A stretch of DNA of 64,000 nucleotides from the NCBI RefSeq assembly GCF_024055605.1, contig NZ_JAMXLX010000002.1, positions 744,001 to 808,000 on the forward strand. Reading direction: 5' to 3'. Both the position numbers and the translations under genes were made by a program. Below the pieces are notes generated by a model, which did not search any database, was not told the DNA's origin, and saw nothing but the letters and a program-made list of their open reading frames with translations. How positions within the stretch are numbered: the first letter of the stretch is position 1; the number at the start of each line of letters is the position of its first letter. The DNA comes from Ciceribacter sichuanensis. Lineage in GTDB: Bacteria > Pseudomonadota > Alphaproteobacteria > Rhizobiales > Rhizobiaceae. Shown here piece by piece: positions 7,533-16,301 of this stretch.

Positions 7533-8435
7533 ATGCGCCGCAAGATTCCCAGCAATTCCGCACTCATGGCATTCGAGGCGTCCGCTCGTCATGGCAGCTT
7601 CGCGCGCGCGGCCGACGAACTGGCCCTGACCGAAGGGGCGATCAGCCGCCAGATCGGTCGACTGGAAGCGTTCCTTGGCATCACGTTGTTCGAACGGGTT
7701 GGCAATCGTGTCCGGCTCTTGCCGAATGGAGAGCGTTATGCCGTTCAGGTTCGCGAGTCACTCGACCGGCTGGAGCGTGACAGCCAATATCTGATGGGGC
7801 AGCCCAGCGATGGCGCGAGCCTCGACATCGCCACCATCCCGACCTTTGCCACGCGCTGGCTTATTCCCCGGTTGGCGCGGTTTCGTGAAATGCACCCAAA
7901 CACCACCGTGCATCTTACTGAGCGGATGGAGCCCTTTGTGCTTGCCGGTAGCGGCTTCGATGCTGCGATCCATTTCGAGCATCCTGCCTGGACGGGAATG
8001 AGAACGCACCGCCTGTTGCATGAGACGTTGGTACCTGTTTGCCATCCGGCGCTTCTCGATGGAGGTGAAGGAGCGGTATCCTTGGATGAACTGCCTCGCC
8101 TTCATCGACGTCAGAACCCGGACGCCTGGCAACGCTATGCGCAGGAAACCGGGATCGCGCTGACCAATCCTGCGGTTGGAGCCCGTTATGATCTTCACTC
8201 CATGCAAATCGAAGCCGCGTTAGCCGGCCTCGGCGTTGCACTCGTACCGCGCCTCTATGTCGAAACCGAATTGGCGGAAGGTCGCTTGGTCGCGCCCTGG
8301 CCCGATGGAATATCGATCGCCAAAACCTTCTGCCTCATCTTGCCGGAGCCGATACGATTGAGCGAAGGACCTATCCAGATGTTCGCGAACTGGCTGATCA
8401 AGGAAGCACGCCGTCACAGTCCAAGCTTCGATTGA
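7533..8435 (+). CDS. LysR-family transcriptional regulator
   Basis: A 300-residue LysR-type regulator of the GcvA/AmpR style. The N-terminal winged helix is clear (ARHGSFARAADELALTEGAI then SRQIGRLEAFLGITLFERVG), followed by an effector domain of periplasmic-binding-protein fold with SLDIATIPTFATRWLIPRL. The ATG at 7533 has AGGA nine bases upstream; the in-frame ATG at 7515 is less well placed. It is divergent from the three-gene hydrolase/tautomerase/unknown unit, the usual arrangement for a LysR activator and its target, so its inducer is probably the substrate of that unit. Confidence 0.93.
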   Translation: MRRKIPSNSALMAFEASARHGSFARAADELALTEGAISRQIGRLEAFLGITLFERVGNRVRLLPNGERYAVQVRESLDRLERDSQYLMGQPSDGASLDIATIPTFATRWLIPRLARFREMHPNTTVHLTERMEPFVLAGSGFDAAIHFEHPAWTGMRTHRLLHETLVPVCHPALLDGGEGAVSLDELPRLHRRQNPDAWQRYAQETGIALTNPAVGARYDLHSMQIEAALAGLGVALVPRLYVETELAEGRLVAPWPDGISIAKTFCLILPEPIRLSEGPIQMFANWLIKEARRHSPSFD

Positions 8436-8655
8436 CACGGGGCAGCCGAATACTTCTAAGATTCGAACCATGCTTAAGAGAGGGCTATAGCGTAGACATA
8501 GTTCTCGTCTTCACCCGGCGCGGTGCGCCATTATTCCCAAATACCTGACCGTTTATCAGGGCTTTTGGAAGCAGCCCAAAAGAAGCAACCAGGAAACTTC
8601 AAGCGGTGCGGTGAACAAGCGCATCCAAGCGGCAGGGCTCTCTGCAATCCTCAGG

Positions 8656-10458
8656 TCACCGATGAGCCAAAGGAGCCAGATCCACGGTCTGTTCCCGGCC
8701 CGGTCGCACGCGGTTACGACCGTCTTCCTTGGCCTTGAGCAGCGAGGCATCGGCGCGACTGACCAGCGTGGCCCACGGTCCCTCGCCCGGAGACTGCGCC
8801 ACACCGATCGACATGGTGACGCGGCCGAGCGGGCGGGCGCGATGGCTGAGCGGGGCATCGGCCACCGCGGCGCGAATGATTTCCGCCAGATCGAGCGCCT
8901 GCTCGATCTCCATGCCGGGGCAAAGCACGGTGAACTCTTCTCCGCCGAAACGGAAAACCTTCCCTCGATCGGCCACGCTTTCGCGGACGATCTGCGCCAC
9001 GTGCTGCATGACCATATCGCCGGCGTCATGGCCGAACTCGTCGTTGAAGCGCTTGAAGTGGTCGATGTCGAGCATCATGCAGGCGAGCGCCGTGCCCTGC
9101 CCGTCCGCGAACCGGTTCAGCATTTCATCGAGCGAACGCCGGTTGAGAAGGCCGGTCAACGGATCCCGGATCGCCATGTCCGTCAGGCGCTCGCGCAGTT
9201 CCAGATTGGCGATGGCCAGCGCAACGTTTTCCGCAATCATTTCCAGATAGAGACGCGATATGTCTCCGGAGGAACGCGCGCCGTCCACCTCTTCGAAATA
9301 GAGGAGACCGATAGTATCGCCGAGCGCCGACAGCGGCACGCAGAGCGCCTCCTGCTCCCCCTCGCGCAGATGCTTGCACTGGGCATCACCGCCTCGCACA
9401 TCGCTCACGTGAGGATGGCCGCGGCGCAATGCCCAGCAGTCGGAGAGTTCGAACTGGTCCTCGCAGCGCTTCGGCTCCAGCCAGCTGGCATCCACCCGCA
9501 GGGTGGTGCGCCGATCGTTGAGCAGCAACAGATGGCCGGCAAGTCTCGGAAAGATCTGCGGCATGAAGCGGGTCAGCATCTCCGCCACTTCCCCGCGCGT
9601 CTGACAGGCCTGAAGCCGGTGCATCATCTGCAGGATCAGGTCCTTCGTCTCCTGCTCGGCGCGCCGCGCCGCATCGAGGCGTTCGCGCTCAAGTCCGTTC
9701 TCGCGGAAAATGGCGAGCGCATTGTTCATCTCGCTGATTTCGTCGTGCCGGCCATCCGGCAGAACCTCGACCTCGTAATCCTGCCGGGCCAGCCGCCGGA
9801 CAACGGCGGCCATCTTGACGAGCGGCATCGCCACTCGCCGACGCAGCACGAAATAGAGCACGCCGAGGAAAAGCGCCGCCGTCGCACCCAGCAGTATGCG
9901 CGCGATCAGGCCGAAGAAATCGGCGCGGAACTGCGCATCGTGCACGGCGGAAAGGGTGCGGTTTGCCGTATCTTTGCGAAAGGTCTCGACATTAGCCATG
10001 AAGCGCGCATGGAGCTGCACATGCTCGGTGCCGAACAGGGTATCGCGCGCCTTTGCCACGTCGCCCTGCTGGTAGGTCTGGATCGCTTGCCGCTCCATCG
10101 TGTCCAGAACGTCCGCATCCCGCCGTATGGAATTCAGGAGATCGACTTCCTGCGGCGATGGGTCGAGCGAGCGGATCGCGGTAATCGTCCCTTCCAGCCG
10201 CTTCTCCTCCGCCTCATCGGTAGCAAAGGTCACGAGGCGGCGTTCCTCGCCGCTCATCACGTAGAGCCGGGCTTCATTGGTACGCTCGTCAGCCCCGAGC
10301 GCCAGTTCCTCAGCGAGGCTGTCGAGCGAAAGATGGTGCTCCACCGCCACCCTCTCGCGATCCGCGCTGTGGGACGAAACGATGAAAGCGGCTGCGGACA
10401 GGCCGGTGAAGACAAGCGTCAGGCCATAGGCCCAGTTGGTGATTTCATGAATACGCAT
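8656..10458 (-). CDS. Membrane diguanylate cyclase with HAMP and GAF-like regions
   Basis: A 600-residue protein from the start MRIHEITNWAYG. Order: a membrane helix (about 9-30), a helical periplasmic sensor region of about 150 residues, a second membrane helix (ILLGATAALFLGVLYFVL), a HAMP linker beginning RRRVAMPLVKMAAVVRRLA, a GAF-like region, and a C-terminal GGDEF domain with an intact GGEEF signature at residues 505-509. It should make cyclic di-GMP in response to an extracytoplasmic signal. In-frame upstream starts to 10605 were rejected because the added residues are low-quality and basic. It stands alone, with no operon partner. Confidence 0.9.
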   Translation of the reverse strand: MRIHEITNWAYGLTLVFTGLSAAAFIVSSHSADRERVAVEHHLSLDSLAEELALGADERTNEARLYVMSGEERRLVTFATDEAEEKRLEGTITAIRSLDPSPQEVDLLNSIRRDADVLDTMERQAIQTYQQGDVAKARDTLFGTEHVQLHARFMANVETFRKDTANRTLSAVHDAQFRADFFGLIARILLGATAALFLGVLYFVLRRRVAMPLVKMAAVVRRLARQDYEVEVLPDGRHDEISEMNNALAIFRENGLERERLDAARRAEQETKDLILQMMHRLQACQTRGEVAEMLTRFMPQIFPRLAGHLLLLNDRRTTLRVDASWLEPKRCEDQFELSDCWALRRGHPHVSDVRGGDAQCKHLREGEQEALCVPLSALGDTIGLLYFEEVDGARSSGDISRLYLEMIAENVALAIANLELRERLTDMAIRDPLTGLLNRRSLDEMLNRFADGQGTALACMMLDIDHFKRFNDEFGHDAGDMVMQHVAQIVRESVADRGKVFRFGGEEFTVLCPGMEIEQALDLAEIIRAAVADAPLSHRARPLGRVTMSIGVAQSPGEGPWATLVSRADASLLKAKEDGRNRVRPGREQTVDLAPLAHR

Positions 10459-10885
10459 GAAAGCCTTTCGCTTCGCAAACTTGAGCGGCCCCCGCGATTG
10501 CCGCGTTGCCCCTGATCGACGGAGCCATTCTTCGGAACGGCCACCACGATCGCCGGAGAGAAAAGCCGTCGATGCCATCTGTCCCCGGCGAAAATCCCGC
10601 TGCAACTCCCTGACCTACATCAGGATTCGGCTGCACGCCGATGCGACCGTAAGTCATCATCATCTATCGCAGGGCAAGTATGAAGGAAAGGCCCTTCCCG
10701 TATCGCGAAGGATCCATGAACTTTGTAAAGAGAATGCAAACCGGAACGGGTTCGGCAGGGCTGGTGTCAGCCGGGACTTTTCCACTGCGCGGAGACAGAC
10801 CGACGAAGCACGCAACGCCGCGCATCACAGGAGAAGCGCAGCGTTGCGGTAAACGTGAGGCGTGCCGGAGGGAGCCGTCAGGCGG
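10459..10885. other. Gene-free stretch between livF and the cyclase gene
   Basis: No coding region with family resemblance or codon bias was found on either strand. It contains the promoter region of the cyclase gene and, near livF, an inverted repeat (10811-10848) listed separately. Confidence 0.5.
10811..10848. repeat. Inverted repeat downstream of livF
   Basis: The arms CGCAACGC (10811-10818) and GCGTTGCG (10841-10848) are perfect inverted copies with a 22-base loop. It lies shortly after the livF stop on the minus strand, where a terminator is expected, but no T run follows, so a Rho-independent role is uncertain. Confidence 0.4.
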
Positions 10886-11608
10886 TCAGTGAAGACCGCC
10901 GACGCCGAGCAGTTCCTCGACCGCCTGCTTGTCGGCAGAAAGTTCGACGGGTGTGCCGCGCCAGGCGATGCGGCCGCGCTCCATGATGATGACGTGATCG
11001 GCAAAATCGAGTGCGCTCTGGATGCGCTGCTCGACCAGCAGGATCGTCATGTCGCCCGTCTGGGCAAGCCGCGAGAAGGCGGCCATCAGTTCCTCGCAGA
11101 TGACTGGCGCCAACCCTTCCAGCGGTTCGTCGAGCAACAGCACGGTCGGCTGGCCGAGAATGGTCCGCGCAGTCGAAAGCATCTGCTGCTCGCCGCCAGA
11201 AAGCTGCGAACCGAGGTTCCGGCGGCGCTCCTTGAGGCGCGGGAACATCGCATAGGCTTCCTCGAGCGCGTCCTTCGAGCGTCCCTTGAGGCCGACGAAG
11301 AGGTTCTCCTCCACCGTCAGCGTCGGGAAGATGTCGCGCGTTTGCGGTACGTAACCAAGACCCGCAATCGCGCGTGCAGCACTCGGCAGTGCGGCAATGT
11401 CGCGCTCGCCAAGGCGAATCTCACCGCCATAACGCTTCGTCTGGCCGGCGAGCGTGGCAAACAGGCTCGTCTTGCCCATGCCGTTACGGCCGAGAACCGC
11501 GAGGCGCGAACCGGCGGCAACGGAGAAAGATACATCCTCGATCACCCGTGTCGGGCCATAGCCCGAGCTGAGGTTGCGGATTTCAAGCGGCGCTGCCGGC
11601 ATTGGCAT
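10886..11608 (-). CDS. livF: Branched-chain-type ABC transporter ATPase LivF
   Basis: A 240-residue ABC ATPase. Walker A is GRNGMGKTS, the signature motif is QLSGGEQQML and Walker B ends LLLDEPLEGLAP, the last segment being typical of the LivF subgroup of hydrophobic-amino-acid transporters. It forms a heterodimer with LivG to power import. The ATG at 11608 overlaps livG by 26 bases; another at 11602 is possible, while the in-frame ATG at 11635 gives an unlikely N terminus. It is the last gene of the livKHMGF unit. The substrate of this family ranges from amino acids to amides and aromatic acids and cannot be read from the ATPase. Confidence 0.92.
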   Translation of the reverse strand: MPMPAAPLEIRNLSSGYGPTRVIEDVSFSVAAGSRLAVLGRNGMGKTSLFATLAGQTKRYGGEIRLGERDIAALPSAARAIAGLGYVPQTRDIFPTLTVEENLFVGLKGRSKDALEEAYAMFPRLKERRRNLGSQLSGGEQQMLSTARTILGQPTVLLLDEPLEGLAPVICEELMAAFSRLAQTGDMTILLVEQRIQSALDFADHVIIMERGRIAWRGTPVELSADKQAVEELLGVGGLH

Positions 11609-12347
11609 AGCTCCCCAGATAGGCTTCACGGACACGGGCGTCGTTGGTCACGGCGGACGGCGAACCGTCGAAGATCACCGTACCCGCCGCCAGCACGACG
11701 ACGCGCTTGGCGAAACGGAAGACGAGGTCCATGTCATGTTCGATCATCAGCACGGCGAGATCTGCCGGCAGTTTTTCCAGCGCCTGTTCGATACGGCCGG
11801 TATCGCTCTGTGGCACGCCCGCTGCAGGCTCGTCGAGCAACAGCACCTTGGGCTTGAGAGCAAGGGCGAGCGCGATTTCGAGGAGGCGCTGCTGGCCATA
11901 GGCAATCTCGCTCACCCGGCTTTGGGCAAGCGCCGTCAGGCCGAGGGTGCCGAGGATGTCATACGTTTCCTCCATCACCTCGCGCATGCCGGCATGGCTG
12001 CCGAACATGCGACCGGACTTGCCTTCGCGCTGCAGGATGGCGAGCGACACATGCTCTTCCGGCGTCATGTCATAGAACAGCCGCGTCACCTGGAAGGAAC
12101 GCACGAGGCCACGACGCACGCGCTGCATGGAGTTGAGCGCGGTCACGTCCTCTCCGGCCAGTTTCACGCTGCCCGAAGACGGCTTCAGGTTACCCGTCAC
12201 CAGATTGACGAAAGTGGTCTTGCCGGCGCCATTGGGGCCGATCAGGGCGATGCGGTCGCCCTTGGCCATGGAGATCGACACATCATTGGTGACGACCAGA
12301 CCGCCGAAGTTGCGACGCAACTGCTGGACTTCGAATATCGCACTCAT
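11583..12347 (-). CDS. livG: Branched-chain-type ABC transporter ATPase LivG
   Basis: A 254-residue ABC ATPase with Walker A GPNGAGKTT, a signature region ISEIAYGQQRLLEIALALAL variant (the family's AYGQQR in place of LSGGQ), and Walker B LLLDEPAAG. The C-terminal MSAVTNDARVREAYLGSYA-like extension is characteristic of LivG. The start at 12347 overlaps the livM stop by four bases (ATGA), indicating translational coupling. It pairs with LivF on the cytoplasmic face of the LivHM channel. Confidence 0.92.
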   Translation of the reverse strand: MSAIFEVQQLRRNFGGLVVTNDVSISMAKGDRIALIGPNGAGKTTFVNLVTGNLKPSSGSVKLAGEDVTALNSMQRVRRGLVRSFQVTRLFYDMTPEEHVSLAILQREGKSGRMFGSHAGMREVMEETYDILGTLGLTALAQSRVSEIAYGQQRLLEIALALALKPKVLLLDEPAAGVPQSDTGRIEQALEKLPADLAVLMIEHDMDLVFRFAKRVVVLAAGTVIFDGSPSAVTNDARVREAYLGSYANAGSAA

Positions 12348-13351
12348 GCGCTGCGCTCCTTGCGGCGGCTGAACAGATGCTGCGCGGTACCGTAAAGGCC
12401 GCGGGGAGCAAACAGCACGACCGCGATCAGCAGCGCACCGACCATGGTCAGCCAGTGGAACGGATTGGCCGCGGAAACGAGGTCCTCGAACCACATGAAG
12501 GTGACGGTGCCGATCAGCGCGCCAAACAGCGAACCCGTTCCGCCGAGAACCAGCATGACGAGGGCTTCGGCGGAGAGCGTGAAGCTGAGGCTGTCGAGGC
12601 CGACGACCTGGGTGGAGATTGCGTTCAGCGCGCCGCCCACGCCGGCCACCATGCCGGAGATCACGTACATCTTGAGCAGCGTCGAGTTGACCGAAGCACC
12701 CATCGCGTGAACACGGATCGGATCCTCCTTGATACCCCGACAGAGCATGCCGAAAGGCGAGCGCACCAGCATGCGCAGCAGCACGAAGACCACCAGCAGC
12801 AGCACAACGCCGTAGATATAGGCCGTCTGGCCCCAGAGGTCGAATTCGAACATGCCGAGAAGCGCATCCGGCATGATGTCGGCAAGACCGTCGCTACCGC
12901 CCGTCCAGCCGGATGCCTTGTTGGCCGCCTCATGGAAGAGATGGATCACGGCAATCGACAGCACCAGCTGCGACAGCCCGTGGGCGCGAAGCACGATGGC
13001 GCCGGAAACAAGGCCGGCGACCGCGCCGGCGGCAGCACCGATCAGTGTCATGGTCAGCGGTTCGGTGATGCCGAAATGAGCCGCCGCGATGCCGGCGCCA
13101 TAGGCGCCCGCTCCGAACAGGGCCGCATGGCCGAGAGTCGCGACGCCGCAGTAACCGGTAACGAGATCGATCGACAGCACCAGAAGTGCTGTGCCGATGA
13201 TGCGCGTCAGGAGCGCCAGATTGCTGGGGAAGAGGAAGTAGCCGATGATGGCGACGACGATGATCGCCGCCACGCCGACGAGACCGCCGATTTCCATCTT
13301 TCTGCGGGGCACCGCACCGGCAAGATTGGTTTCGTTCATGAGGACCGCCAT
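12344..13351 (-). CDS. livM: Branched-chain-type ABC transporter permease LivM
   Basis: A 335-residue integral membrane protein with eight to ten hydrophobic segments. The family motif GYCGVATLGHAALFGAGAYG lies near residue 60 and VVLGGTGSLFGALIGT-like residues (LVLGGTGSLFGALIG) near the C terminus. The ATG at 13351 is two bases after the livH stop; a much longer open frame continues upstream to 14341, but that part lies antiparallel in frame over livH and is not coding. A second start at 13339 is possible. It forms the channel together with LivH. Confidence 0.92.
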   Translation of the reverse strand: MAVLMNETNLAGAVPRRKMEIGGLVGVAAIIVVAIIGYFLFPSNLALLTRIIGTALLVLSIDLVTGYCGVATLGHAALFGAGAYGAGIAAAHFGITEPLTMTLIGAAAGAVAGLVSGAIVLRAHGLSQLVLSIAVIHLFHEAANKASGWTGGSDGLADIMPDALLGMFEFDLWGQTAYIYGVVLLLVVFVLLRMLVRSPFGMLCRGIKEDPIRVHAMGASVNSTLLKMYVISGMVAGVGGALNAISTQVVGLDSLSFTLSAEALVMLVLGGTGSLFGALIGTVTFMWFEDLVSAANPFHWLTMVGALLIAVVLFAPRGLYGTAQHLFSRRKERSA

Positions 13352-13353
13352 TT

Positions 13354-14217
13354 TCACTTGAGCCTTCCGGCCAGGCCGCGGGGGAACAGGGTGACCACCA
13401 CGATGACGGCCAGATAGAAGAAGAACTCGCCATATTCCGGCGCGAGGTAACGTCCGGTTGTATCGATTCCGCCGAGCAGCAGACATGCGGCAAGCGCACC
13501 GGGAATGGAGCCCGCGCCGCCGACCGAGACGACGACGAGGAAGGTCACCATATAGCGCAGCGCATAGTAAGGCTCGACCGGCATCAGTTCCGCACCGACG
13601 ACACCGCCGAATGCGGCAAGGCCGATCGCAACCGCAAACGAGATCGCATAGACCACCTCGGTCCGCACGCCGAGTGCTGCGGCCATGGCGGCATTGTCGA
13701 CCGAAGCGCGCAGCTTCACGCCGAATGCCGTGCGCTCGATCAGGAACCAGAGCGCTCCGGCAACCGCGAGACCGCAGACGATCGCGAAGATGCGGTGCGC
13801 GCCGATCGAGCGGAAACCGATATCGACGGAACCCTGCAGCTGTTCCGGCAGCGGAATGGTCTTCAGTGTCGGCCCAAAGGCGAAGTTGGCGATACCGATC
13901 ACGCAGAAGGTGATGCCGATGGTCATCAGCACCTGGGTCAGCTGCGGAGAACCATAGATACGGCGATAGAGAAGCCGTTCCAGCGGAATGGCGATCACCA
14001 CCGTTCCGATGACCGCGACGAAGATCGCGCCGACATAGCCGATGCCGAAGTGCTGTGCCGCATAAGAGGCGAAATAGCCACCGATCATGGCGAAAGCGCC
14101 GTGAGCCAGATTGACGACACGCATCAGGCCCATGGTCACCGAAAGACCGATCGAAATGACGAACAGCACCATGCCATAGGCGAGCGCATCGACGGCTATG
14201 CTGAACATGGTTTGCAT
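13354..14217 (-). CDS. livH: Branched-chain-type ABC transporter permease LivH
   Basis: A 287-residue membrane protein with about eight hydrophobic segments. The motif GLMRVVNLAHGAFAMIGGYF near the N terminus and VVSVGGAGSIPGALAA in the second half are the LivH signatures. The ATG at 14217 (MQTMFSIAVDAL) is chosen over an ATG at 14274 because the latter adds residues without membrane or family character. It lies 196 bases after the binding-protein gene, with a strong hairpin in the spacer, and two bases before livM. Confidence 0.92.
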   Translation of the reverse strand: MQTMFSIAVDALAYGMVLFVISIGLSVTMGLMRVVNLAHGAFAMIGGYFASYAAQHFGIGYVGAIFVAVIGTVVIAIPLERLLYRRIYGSPQLTQVLMTIGITFCVIGIANFAFGPTLKTIPLPEQLQGSVDIGFRSIGAHRIFAIVCGLAVAGALWFLIERTAFGVKLRASVDNAAMAAALGVRTEVVYAISFAVAIGLAAFGGVVGAELMPVEPYYALRYMVTFLVVVSVGGAGSIPGALAACLLLGGIDTTGRYLAPEYGEFFFYLAVIVVVTLFPRGLAGRLK

Positions 14218-14356
14218 TGTTTGGTTCCTGTCTTTTGGCCTTGCGCATCCGCTCGATGCGCCGGCGGCCGTCACCTTGTAAGTCCCGCTCTCGGGTCGGG
14301 CCGGTCATGCGCCGGCGCTCTGGCGGGATATTGCGACCCACACGGGATGGGCCACT

Positions 14357-14394
14357 CGGACAGTCCGCTGAAGCTATCTTCGACGGACTGTCCG
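14357..14394 (-). repeat. Strong intergenic hairpin between livK and livH
   Basis: The arms at 14357-14367 and 14384-14394 form a perfect 11-base-pair stem (CGGACAGTCCG with CGGACTGTCCG). Inside it GAAG (14370-14373) and CTTC (14378-14381) can add four more pairs around the loop CTAT. It lies directly after the binding-protein stop and has no T run. Such hairpins protect the 3' end of the binding-protein message and lower expression of the downstream membrane genes; that role is inferred. Confidence 0.65.
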
Positions 14395-14413
14395 TGCATC
14401 GTGGTTCGCCGCG

Positions 14414-15586
14414 TTACTTCGCGGCGGCGAGACCCGGATCCTTCTGGTTTTCGAAGGTCTGGATTTCCTTGTTGTAGTAGGTACCGTCATCGGCCTTGGC
14501 AACTTCGCGCAGATAGATGTTCTGCGTGATGTGGCGGCTTTCGGCATCGATGCTCACCGGACCGCGCGGGCTGGTCCAGGAGAGGCCTTTCACGGCTTCG
14601 ACAGCCTTGGCGGCATCCTGCTCGCCACCGGTCGCCTCGATCATCTTGTAGATGACATACATGCCGTCATAGGCGCCGACGGCCGGGAAGGAAAGTTCCG
14701 CCGGATTGCCGATCGCCTTGCGGGCGGCCTCGACGAACACCTTGTTTTCCGGAGAGTCATGCGCGACCGAATAGTGGAAACCAGTCTGCATGCCGAGCGC
14801 CATGTCGCCGAGAGCCGGAAGATCCGATTCCTGCGTGAAGTCGCCGGGGCCGTAAAGCGGCGTGCCGGCGGCCTTCAGGCCGTTTTCGTTGTAGGCCTTG
14901 ACGAAGCCGAGCGTAGTCGGGCCGGACGGCAGGAAGGCGAACACGCCTTCTGCGCCGGAATCCTTGATACGCTGCATGATCGGGCTGAAATCATTGGTGG
15001 CGAGCGGCATGCGGATGGTCTCGACCACCGTGCCGCCCAGCCCCTCGAAGCCGGTCTTGAAGGCGTTCTCAGCATCGATACCCGGACCGTAATCGCTGAC
15101 CACCGAGATCATCTTCTTGATGCCCTTGTCGAAAGCCACCTTCGCCAGCGGGGTCGAGGTCTGCCAGGTCGTGAACGAGGTGCGAACGACGAGCGGGCTC
15201 TTGGTGACGATCGCCGAAGTCGCGGCGTTCATGACCACCATCGGCACATTGGCCTGCTTCAGAAGCGGGGTAACGGCCATGGCGTCAGGCGTGAAATAGA
15301 AACCGGCAAGATACTGCACGCCTTCCTTGACCACCAACTCCTGAGCCAGCGCCTTGGACTGGGCCGGATCGGCCTGCGGAACGTCGCGGTAGACGACCTC
15401 GACGGTATCGTCTCCAACGGTATTGCCGTTCAGCGCCATGTAGGCGTCGATGCCCGCCTTGAAGTTCTTGCCCTGCAGGGCAAACGGCCCGGAAAACGGC
15501 CCGATGACCCCCACCTTGATGGTGTCAGCATAGGCGGTACCGCTCATGAGAATGGCCGCAACAGCGGCGACAACCAACTTCTTCAT
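14414..15586 (-). CDS. livK: Periplasmic binding protein of the branched-chain-type importer
   Basis: A 390-residue periplasmic protein with a signal peptide (MKKLVVAAVAAILMSGTAYA) and the type I binding-protein beginning TIKVGVIGPFSGPFALQGKN. The ATG at 15586 has an excellent ribosome-binding site (GGGAGGAG) and gives a normal signal peptide; the in-frame ATG at 15652 does not. It captures the ligand for LivHMGF. The symbol reflects family, not a proven leucine specificity; proteins of this type also take up aromatic acids, and pobA lies 2.4 kb away, so an aromatic ligand is possible. Confidence 0.88.
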   Translation of the reverse strand: MKKLVVAAVAAILMSGTAYADTIKVGVIGPFSGPFALQGKNFKAGIDAYMALNGNTVGDDTVEVVYRDVPQADPAQSKALAQELVVKEGVQYLAGFYFTPDAMAVTPLLKQANVPMVVMNAATSAIVTKSPLVVRTSFTTWQTSTPLAKVAFDKGIKKMISVVSDYGPGIDAENAFKTGFEGLGGTVVETIRMPLATNDFSPIMQRIKDSGAEGVFAFLPSGPTTLGFVKAYNENGLKAAGTPLYGPGDFTQESDLPALGDMALGMQTGFHYSVAHDSPENKVFVEAARKAIGNPAELSFPAVGAYDGMYVIYKMIEATGGEQDAAKAVEAVKGLSWTSPRGPVSIDAESRHITQNIYLREVAKADDGTYYNKEIQTFENQKDPGLAAAK

Positions 15587-15908
15587 CGAAACTCCTCCCT
15601 TGGCCGGCATCTGCTTATGCGTCCTCGCGCCGGCAAAAATGACCACTCCCATTGCTTAGGCGGAGCTGGCCACGATGTATAATAAAAAGCCTGAGCGAAT
15701 TCATACCGAATTCATTATGAATCTCGGCCGAGGATAAAGCTTATCATGCCTGTCTGAGCAGCATTTTCCACAGGCAGCGACAGGGCAACACATAACCATC
15801 CGGTGCGCAATGACCTGAAGCGCGCCTTTTGCCGCACAGCCGCCCGATCCTGTTGCCCGGAGCACAGCCTCGCGGATAATAAGAAATGCTGACAATCGGA
15901 ATCCGGAA
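15587..15908. other. Divergent promoter region, livK versus haemoglobin gene
   Basis: No gene is seen here. It holds the promoters of livK (leftward) and of the truncated haemoglobin gene (rightward), an AT-rich part around 15675-15745, and the palindrome given separately at 15710-15722. Confidence 0.55.
15697..15723. promoter_or_regulatory. Repeat/palindrome candidate operator upstream of livK
   Basis: GAATTCAT occurs twice (15697-15704 and 15708-15715), and the second copy is part of a perfect 13-base palindrome, ATTCAT-T-ATGAAT (15710-15722). It lies about 125 bases upstream of the livK start in the divergent region. The arrangement suggests a dimeric repressor or activator site; the regulator is unknown. 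Confidence 0.45.
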
Positions 15909-16298
15909 ATGAGCGAAGAGACAATTACACTCTATGAGGCGATCGGGGGAGACCCAACAGTCAAGGCTCTGGCCCATCGCTTCTACGAGTTGATGGACAG
16001 CCTGCCCGAGGCCGCGCGCTGCCGCGCGATCCACCCGCCGGATCTCTCCGGCAGCGAAGAAAAGCTCTACGAATATCTCACGGGCTATCTCGGCGGACCG
16101 CAGCTTTACATCGAGAAGCGCGGCCATCCGATGCTGAAACGCCGTCATTTCGTGGCTGAGATCGGCCCCGAGGAGCGCGACGAGTGGCTACTCTGCTTCC
16201 GCCTTGCCATGGAAGACACAATTTCCCACGCGAAGCTGCGCGCCATCATCTGGGACCCGGTCGAGAGGCTCGCCCACCACATGCAGAACAAGGAATAG
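15909..16298 (+). CDS. Truncated haemoglobin, group II-like
   Basis: A 129-residue globin of the short two-over-two fold. The early ITLYEAIGGDPTVKALAHRF and LYEYLTGYLGGPQLYIEKRG segments, and the proximal His in HPMLKRRHF (F8), identify it, and the WLLCFRLAMED segment contains the group II Trp at G8. Such haem proteins bind oxygen and nitric oxide and usually protect against nitrosative stress. It begins a two-gene unit with the DUF423 gene, three bases downstream. Confidence 0.93.
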   Translation: MSEETITLYEAIGGDPTVKALAHRFYELMDSLPEAARCRAIHPPDLSGSEEKLYEYLTGYLGGPQLYIEKRGHPMLKRRHFVAEIGPEERDEWLLCFRLAMEDTISHAKLRAIIWDPVERLAHHMQNKE

Positions 16299-16301
16299 AC
16301 C

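Noticed and set aside
12344..14341. A 665-codon minus-strand frame that could look like a long fused permease
   Set aside because: Only the C-terminal 335 residues are LivM; the N-terminal part lies over livH in another frame and has no membrane character.
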